From a bacterium (GTDB taxonomy: Bacteria > Actinomycetota > Acidimicrobiia > Acidimicrobiales > Bin134), in the NCBI GenBank assembly GCA_028819295.1, contig JAPPMA010000018.1, positions 1 through 41,249 on the forward strand: a stretch of 41,249 nt of DNA, written 5' to 3'. The position numbers and the translations under genes are program-made. The notes beneath the pieces were generated by a model that was given only the letters and a program-made list of their open reading frames with translations, had not been told where the DNA came from and did not search any database. Of this stretch, positions 37,067-41,249 are shown piece by piece (positions within the stretch are counted from its first letter, which is position 1; every line of letters begins with the position of its first letter).

Positions 37067-38293
37067 ATGAGATTTACCCCTGACCAGGCCGAATGTGCCG
37101 AGGCCGCTGACACCTTTGGGGGCGGTTGCGGGGCGGCGGTGTGCGTGGCGTCTGCGGATGTGGTCGGCCTGTCTGAGGAGCGGCTACGAGCGCGGATCAG
37201 CTTGATTGGGAGGGCCGAGTCGAAGTTGGCGGCGATGAAGTCCCAGGCCGTGGCCGAGATGGCCCGCCAGCACAACGCTGTTGCTGCCGAGAGGGTTGTG
37301 AGGGAGGAGTTGCGGTCCTCCAAGCGGGGCGCCCGCCACGACGTCAAAACAGCCGAGAGGCTGGCCGCGCTGGAGGCCACGTCGGAGGCTTTGGCCGCCG
37401 GCGACATCCCCCAAGACCATGCCCGCCTCATCGCCCGGGCCTCATCTGAGGGGCCCATCGACGAACAGGTACTGGTGGATGCGGCCAAGGAACAGGGCTA
37501 CGACGAGTTCGAGAAGACGCTGCGCCGCCAACAACAGGACCTCTCCGGCGACGACGGGCAGGCCCTATTTGACCGCCAAAAGCAAAAGCGCACCGCCCGC
37601 ATGTTCAACAACCGCGACACCGGCATGTTCATCCTCTCCGGAGAGTTCGACCCCACCACCGGCCAGCACATCGCCGCAGTCGTGGCTGAAAAAGAGCGCG
37701 AACTGTGGAACCAGGAAGACCCCAAGGAACGCCGCACCCCCCAACAGCGCATGGCCGACGCGCTGGCCGAGCTGATCTTGGAACCGGAGAAGGGCAAGGC
37801 CAAAGGCATCGCCCTAGTGCTGGTGGCCGACTACGACGCCACCAGCCGGGAACTGGTCAACGCCCGATTCTCCGACGGCAGCCCGCTTCCCATGCAAGAA
37901 CTGGTCCGGTTGGCCCTCAAAGCCGACATCTTCCCCGCCGTGTTCGACGCCAAGACCCAGAATCTGTGGCTAGGGCGCACCCGGCGCACCGCCACCGACG
38001 CCCAGCGCATCGCCCTGACGATCCGCGACCAGGGCTGCATCGGCTGCGGCGGTGGCCCCAACCGGTGCTTCTCCCACCACGTCGAGTTCTGGAGGAACGG
38101 CGGGCCCACTGACTACCCCAACCTCGTGCTCGTCTGCAACGACTGCCACCATGACATTCACGACCACGGCTACCAAGCCATCCAAGACCCCGACACCGGC
38201 CGCTGGAAAACCCACCCCCCGCCCGACCCCTTCCCCGACACCGGCACCACAACCTGGCAGCCCAACCACGTCAACTCCGTGCTGCTGAACTGA
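37067..38293 (+). CDS. DUF222 / HNH endonuclease
   Basis: A 408-residue protein with the two-part layout of the actinobacterial 13E12-repeat family. A helical DUF222 domain (ARISLIGRAESKLAAMKSQA, later GEFDPTTGQHIAAVV) is followed by a C-terminal HNH nuclease, CIGCGGGPNRCFSHHVEFW then NLVLVCNDCHHDIHDHGY, with zinc-binding cysteine pairs and catalytic histidines intact. These genes are often multicopy and may be mobile or defence-linked, but their role is unsettled. ATG 37067 starts at a plausible MRFTPDQ. In-frame ATG 37055 and GTG 37034 lie upstream. The 113-nt AT-rich gap after mod contains no gene. Confidence 0.85.
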   Translation: MRFTPDQAECAEAADTFGGGCGAAVCVASADVVGLSEERLRARISLIGRAESKLAAMKSQAVAEMARQHNAVAAERVVREELRSSKRGARHDVKTAERLAALEATSEALAAGDIPQDHARLIARASSEGPIDEQVLVDAAKEQGYDEFEKTLRRQQQDLSGDDGQALFDRQKQKRTARMFNNRDTGMFILSGEFDPTTGQHIAAVVAEKERELWNQEDPKERRTPQQRMADALAELILEPEKGKAKGIALVLVADYDATSRELVNARFSDGSPLPMQELVRLALKADIFPAVFDAKTQNLWLGRTRRTATDAQRIALTIRDQGCIGCGGGPNRCFSHHVEFWRNGGPTDYPNLVLVCNDCHHDIHDHGYQAIQDPDTGRWKTHPPPDPFPDTGTTTWQPNHVNSVLLN

Positions 38294-38323
38294 GGCTCTG
38301 AACCCCACTTTGAGGTTCTCTCT

Positions 38324-38413
38324 CCCCAACTTGGGGAGACGACCGGACTGCCGGAATGACCCGGACTGTGCCAGCGGCGGCTGTCCTCCCCCAACTTGGG
38401 GAGACGACCGGAC
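38324..38413 (+). repeat. Two-copy 25-bp palindromic direct repeat (CRISPR-like spacing)
   Basis: Identical 25-bp copies lie at 38324-38348 and 38389-38413, separated by 40 bp of unrelated sequence. Each begins with the near-palindrome CCCCAACTTGGGG and ends GACGACCGGAC. The preceding CTC or TCC extends the partial match. The stem CTCCCC/GGGGAG could form a hairpin in RNA. No third copy and no cas gene are present. It could be a minimal or relic CRISPR, a palindromic intergenic repeat, or a paired operator before pabB. It fills most of the 166-nt gap between the HNH gene and pabB. Confidence 0.6.
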
Positions 38414-38446
38414 GCTTCGTGGAGACAAACTCTGGAAATGCTCAGC

Positions 38447-38452
38447 TACAAT
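38447..38452 (+). promoter_or_regulatory. Putative -10 box of leaderless pabB transcript
   Basis: TACAAT lies exactly 7 nt before the ATG at 38460, with no ribosome-binding site. It overlaps an earlier in-frame ATG at 38451, which argues that 38460 is the true start. Confidence 0.45.
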
Positions 38453-38459
38453 GCGCCCC

Positions 38460-39476
38460 ATGGAGATGGCGGCTGTTGCCGTGGTGGGGCATCACCTGTG
38501 TTCCGGGCTGGCCGATGTCACCGATGATTTGGGCGCTTTGGAGTCCACCGGCTTCTGGGCAGTGGCCATCGACTTCCACGGCAAAGCGGTGTGCGCCCGA
38601 TTCGACTCGGTGCGCCCCGCTCACCCTTGGCGGGGCCGACCTTGGAAGGGGCTGCCAGCCGACTCATGGCGCAGTTCCTTGGACCACGCCAGCTTCACCT
38701 CCGGAGTGTCAGCCATCCGGGAGATGATCGCCGCGGGCGACGTCTACCAGGTGAACCTCACCCGCCGGCTCAGCGCACCGCTCATCGACCCCGACACCGA
38801 CATCGCCGCGTTGGGGGCTGCGCTGGCCGAGGGGAACCCCGCCCCCTATGCCGCCGTGCTGCGCCTGCCCGACCACGGAGTACACATTGCCTCGGCCTCA
38901 CCTGAGCGGTTTTTGGAGCGCAATGGGCGGTGGGTGGAGTCGTCTCCCATCAAGGGCACCGCGGCCGACCCATCGGGGCTGACCCCCAAAGACCAAGCAG
39001 AGAACCTGATGATCGTGGATCTGGTGCGCAACGACCTGGGCCGGGTGTGCGACTACGGCACGGTGAGCGTGCCCGCCCTGTTCACCCTGGAGCATCATCC
39101 CGGTCTCGTGCATCTGGTGAGCACCGTTCGGGGGCGACTGGGCCCAAGCTGCGGATGGCCGGAACTCATCGAAGCCACCTTCCCTCCCGGATCGGTCACC
39201 GGCGCACCCAAGCTGGCCGCCCTTGATGCCATCGATGCCCTGGAGCCCCAGCCCCGAGGCGTTTACTGCGGGGCGGTGGGCTGGGTGGACACCGATCGCC
39301 AGCGGGGCGATCTGAACGTGGCCATCCGCACACTCTGGATGGAAGACGAGCACTTGCATTTGGGAACCGGCGGCGGCATCACCTACGACAGCGACCCCGA
39401 AGACGAATGGCAGGAAACCGAACTGAAGGCCAAGCGACTGCTCGCGGTGGCCACCGGCGAGTACATCAAGCTATGA
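38460..39476 (+). CDS. pabB: Aminodeoxychorismate synthase component I
   Basis: A 338-residue chorismate-binding enzyme. Family motifs are all present: VYQVNLTRRLSAPL, ASPERFLERNG, SSPIKGTAADPSG (PIKGT lysine), LMIVDLVRNDLGRV, HLVSTVRGRLG, FPPGSVTGAPKLAALDAIDAL and LGTGGGITYDSDPEDEWQET. It makes 4-amino-4-deoxychorismate for folate and is shorter than full-length PabB/TrpE because the N-terminal region is reduced. The start was set by a TACAAT box 7 nt upstream. pabC follows after 7 nt, completing the p-aminobenzoate branch. The glutamine amidotransferase pabA is not in the window. Confidence 0.88.
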   Translation: MEMAAVAVVGHHLCSGLADVTDDLGALESTGFWAVAIDFHGKAVCARFDSVRPAHPWRGRPWKGLPADSWRSSLDHASFTSGVSAIREMIAAGDVYQVNLTRRLSAPLIDPDTDIAALGAALAEGNPAPYAAVLRLPDHGVHIASASPERFLERNGRWVESSPIKGTAADPSGLTPKDQAENLMIVDLVRNDLGRVCDYGTVSVPALFTLEHHPGLVHLVSTVRGRLGPSCGWPELIEATFPPGSVTGAPKLAALDAIDALEPQPRGVYCGAVGWVDTDRQRGDLNVAIRTLWMEDEHLHLGTGGGITYDSDPEDEWQETELKAKRLLAVATGEYIKL

Positions 39477-39483
39477 ACGAGCT

Positions 39484-40347
39484 ATGACGGAGGCGCAGAC
39501 ACCTGCTGAGGCTCCCCCAGAGACCCGCACCGTGTGGATCAACGGGGCGCTGTTGCCCGAGGACGAGGCCCGGATCTCGCCTTTCGACCATGGCTGGCTG
39601 GTGGGCGACGCCGTGTTCGAAACCCTGGCCATCGTGCGGGGAATGCCGTTCGCCGCCCGCCGCCACCTGAGACGGCTGGCCTACTCGGCCGAGCACCTAG
39701 GCGTGGCGTTGCCCGATGCCGACATGCTCCGGGAGGCCATGGTCGCGGTGGCCGCCGCCAACGGGCTCGAGGAGGGACGGCTGCGGATTACCGTCAGCAG
39801 CGGCACCGGACCGCTGGGCAGCAGCCGGGGCGACAGCCCTCCCACCGCCACCGTGGCCGCCACCCCCCAACCCCCTTGGCCGGCCACCACCGCGGTGGCC
39901 ACCATGGATTGGACCATCAACGAGCGCAGCCCCCTCGCCGGCCTCAAGACTGTGTCCTACGGCGCCAACGTGCGGGCGCTCGCTGAGGCCATAGACACCG
40001 GGGCCAGCGAGGCAATCTTCGCCAACACCCAAGGCCAATTGTGCGAGGGCACCGGCAGCAACATCTTCTTGGCCGATCAGGGCCGACTGATCACACCCTC
40101 ATTGGCCTCAGGATGCTTGGCCGGGGTAACCCGCCAGCTCGTGATCGAACTCACCGGCGCACTTGAGAAAGACGTGCAGCTCGAGGCGCTGGCCTCGGCC
40201 GACGAGGCGTTTCTCACCTCCACCACCCGCGACGTCCACCCAATCCACGCCGTCGACGGCCGCCCCCTCCCCTCTGCTCCCGGCCCCCTCACCCAAGCCG
40301 CAGCCCAAGCCTTCGCCCGCCTCAAGGCGACCCAGATTGATCCCTAA
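39484..40347 (+). CDS. pabC: Class IV aminotransferase, probable aminodeoxychorismate lyase
   Basis: A 287-residue PLP enzyme of fold type IV. It has VWINGALLPEDEARISPFDHG, GDAVFETLAIVRG, RRHLRRLAYSAEHLG, the PLP-lysine motif LAGLKTVSYGANVRAL, the phosphate-binding TQGQLCEGTGSNIFL, and GCLAGVTRQLVIEL. Branched-chain and D-amino-acid aminotransferases share the fold. The 7-nt spacing behind pabB makes 4-amino-4-deoxychorismate lyase (p-aminobenzoate formation) the best assignment. The 3' end overlaps the convergent birA by 26 nt. Confidence 0.8.
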   Translation: MTEAQTPAEAPPETRTVWINGALLPEDEARISPFDHGWLVGDAVFETLAIVRGMPFAARRHLRRLAYSAEHLGVALPDADMLREAMVAVAAANGLEEGRLRITVSSGTGPLGSSRGDSPPTATVAATPQPPWPATTAVATMDWTINERSPLAGLKTVSYGANVRALAEAIDTGASEAIFANTQGQLCEGTGSNIFLADQGRLITPSLASGCLAGVTRQLVIELTGALEKDVQLEALASADEAFLTSTTRDVHPIHAVDGRPLPSAPGPLTQAAAQAFARLKATQIDP

Positions 40348-41110
40348 GGTGTACTACATCTCCCACCACCACCCGCATCCCATCCTCCATCACCAAAGCA
40401 CCTCGCTCGTCTAGGTCCTGAGCCAGACCCTCCAGCACACTCCCGTCACCCAATTCAACCGAAACTCGACGACCCAGGGTTGCCGACTCTCGACGGGCAG
40501 CCGCCATGAGGTCGGCTCGTCCGCCCTGTTGCCCGATTCCGCCCATCCAATGCGAAAACCGGGCCAATACACCAGCCAGCAACTCCTCGCGATCCACAAT
40601 CGCACCGCACACATCCTCCAAGGCCACAGCCGATTCGGCAGCTTCAGGAGGCGCCGCTCCAGTCCGCACATTGAGGCCCATGCCCACAACCACGGCCTCG
40701 AGCCTGTCCCCGGCTACGACAGATTCGGCCAGCACTCCAGCGAGCTTGCGATCGGCCACCACCAGATCGTTGGGCCACTTTAATCCGGGCCGCACCCCGG
40801 CCAACGAGTCGCAGGCCTCGATCGCTCCCAACGCCAGCGCATTGGTCACCAGATGGGCCATCGCGGCGGCAATTCCGGGCCTGGTTAGCACCGAAAACAA
40901 CAGGCTCGACTCCGGCGCCGCCTCCCAGGTCCTACCCCGCCGCCCTCGCCCTGCGCTCTGATAGTCGGCCACCAGAACTCGGTTTGTCTCTGAGCCTCGG
41001 CGAGCCTCAGCCAGCAAATCGGCATTGGTCGAGCCGGTTTCGGATACCCATTCCACCCGATAACCGGCAACCTCGCCCCTGTCCACGCCCCTGTCCAGAT
41101 TCCTTTCCAC
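40322..41110 (-). CDS. birA: Biotin-[acetyl-CoA-carboxylase] ligase
   Basis: A 262-residue biotin protein ligase: WVSETGSTNADLLAEA, the biotinyl-AMP loop SAGRGRRGRTWEA, LKWPNDLVVADRKLAGVLAE, VVVGMGLNVRTG, and a small C-terminal SH3-like domain (LGRRVSVELGDGSVLEG). It attaches biotin to carboxylase carrier subunits. There is no N-terminal winged-helix repressor domain, so it is the enzyme-only type. GTG 41110 was chosen because GGAG lies 8 nt upstream and the family motif follows at once. The frame continuing to 41200 runs through the 41-bp repeats and is not protein-like. Confidence 0.88.
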   Translation of the reverse strand: MERNLDRGVDRGEVAGYRVEWVSETGSTNADLLAEARRGSETNRVLVADYQSAGRGRRGRTWEAAPESSLLFSVLTRPGIAAAMAHLVTNALALGAIEACDSLAGVRPGLKWPNDLVVADRKLAGVLAESVVAGDRLEAVVVGMGLNVRTGAAPPEAAESAVALEDVCGAIVDREELLAGVLARFSHWMGGIGQQGGRADLMAAARRESATLGRRVSVELGDGSVLEGLAQDLDERGALVMEDGMRVVVGDVVHLRDQSGSP

Positions 41111-41125
41111 GTGCCGAACTCCAAT

Positions 41126-41235
41126 CCGCAATCCCCCATTATTCGCGTGCTTGAGAACCCGTCTGCACATCCTCTGCGACCGCTGCCACCAGCACCGCAA
41201 TCCCCCATTATTCGCGTGCTTGAGAACCCGTCTGC
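41126..41235. repeat. 41-bp direct repeat, two copies, at contig edge
   Basis: Perfect copies lie at 41126-41166 and 41195-41235, separated by 28 bp (69-bp period). Key words are CCCCCATTATTCGCG and GCTTGAGAACCC. They lie upstream of birA, and the window ends 14 nt after the second copy, so more copies may follow. On the minus strand each contains AATAAT, which could serve as a -10 element. Function unknown. Confidence 0.85.
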
Positions 41236-41249
41236 CACCATATTGCCGT

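Noticed and set aside
38324..38413. Calling a confirmed CRISPR array
   Set aside because: Only two repeats and one spacer are present, with no cas genes in 41 kb, so it is listed as a repeat only.
41111..41200. Upstream extension of birA to 41200
   Set aside because: The extension translates the 41-bp direct repeat and is not conserved-looking. GTG 41110 has a good ribosome-binding site.

Overview
The window is high-GC DNA, apart from a few AT-richer patches, and looks like a chromosomal contig from an actinobacterium. Evidence for this is a cofD/cofE pair for coenzyme F420, a DUF5719-like protein, a DUF222-HNH endonuclease, a LytR-CpsA-Psr protein, many GTG starts, and several starts with a TANNNT box 6-8 nt upstream and no ribosome binding site (leaderless transcripts). 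The gene content would suit the Acidimicrobiia, but that placement is inference from memory. The first ~140 bases are long homopolymer runs that look like a contig-end artefact.

Accessory left arm (145-3600): a secreted protein; an internally deleted IS982-type element with perfect 23-bp inverted repeats; a small membrane/coiled-coil gene built on 33-bp tandem repeats; a hicB-hicA toxin-antitoxin pair; and a decaying, AT-richer stretch holding a frameshifted DUF262 gene joined across a stop codon to the tail of an AlbA/Schlafen-type ATP-binding protein.

Cytochrome c maturation (3732-10849, minus strand): a complete, overlapping System I operon in the order ccmA-B-C-D-E-F-G-H-I, including a 48-codon ccmD. 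CcmABCD load heme onto CcmE, CcmF/H ligate it to apocytochrome, and CcmG/H handle the cysteine thiols. Most actinobacteria use System II, so a full System I operon is notable.

Metabolic block (11173-15130): a D-2-hydroxyacid dehydrogenase overlapping a class III CoA-transferase (plus strand), facing an acyl-CoA synthetase (minus strand).

Cell-envelope and F420 block (15164-31228): a DUF5719-like protein, a large GT2/membrane protein, a GDP-6-deoxymannose reductase with GDP-mannose 4,6-dehydratase, CofD and CofE, a sugar-1-phosphate nucleotidyltransferase, a histidine-rich membrane-anchored protein, three GT4 glycosyltransferases, GDP-L-fucose synthase and an LCP ligase. Together these imply a surface glycan using GDP-mannose-derived deoxysugars. 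The arrangement resembles the mycobacterial fbiA-fbiB-manB-wbbL-rmlD-cpsA neighbourhood.

Right arm (31340-41249): a type III-like restriction-modification pair (res then mod) with a 33-nt GA tract inside res that could switch it on and off, and an AT-rich, apparently exchanged target-recognition segment in mod. Then a DUF222-HNH endonuclease, a two-copy palindromic repeat with CRISPR-like spacing, pabB and pabC for p-aminobenzoate, and birA. The window ends in two copies of a 41-bp direct repeat.

The strongest candidates for something new are the GA tract in res, the mod recognition-segment mosaic, the 60-bp repeat unit inserted in frame in a glycosyltransferase, and the two short-repeat loci near the right end. 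No tRNA, rRNA or confident CRISPR array was seen.
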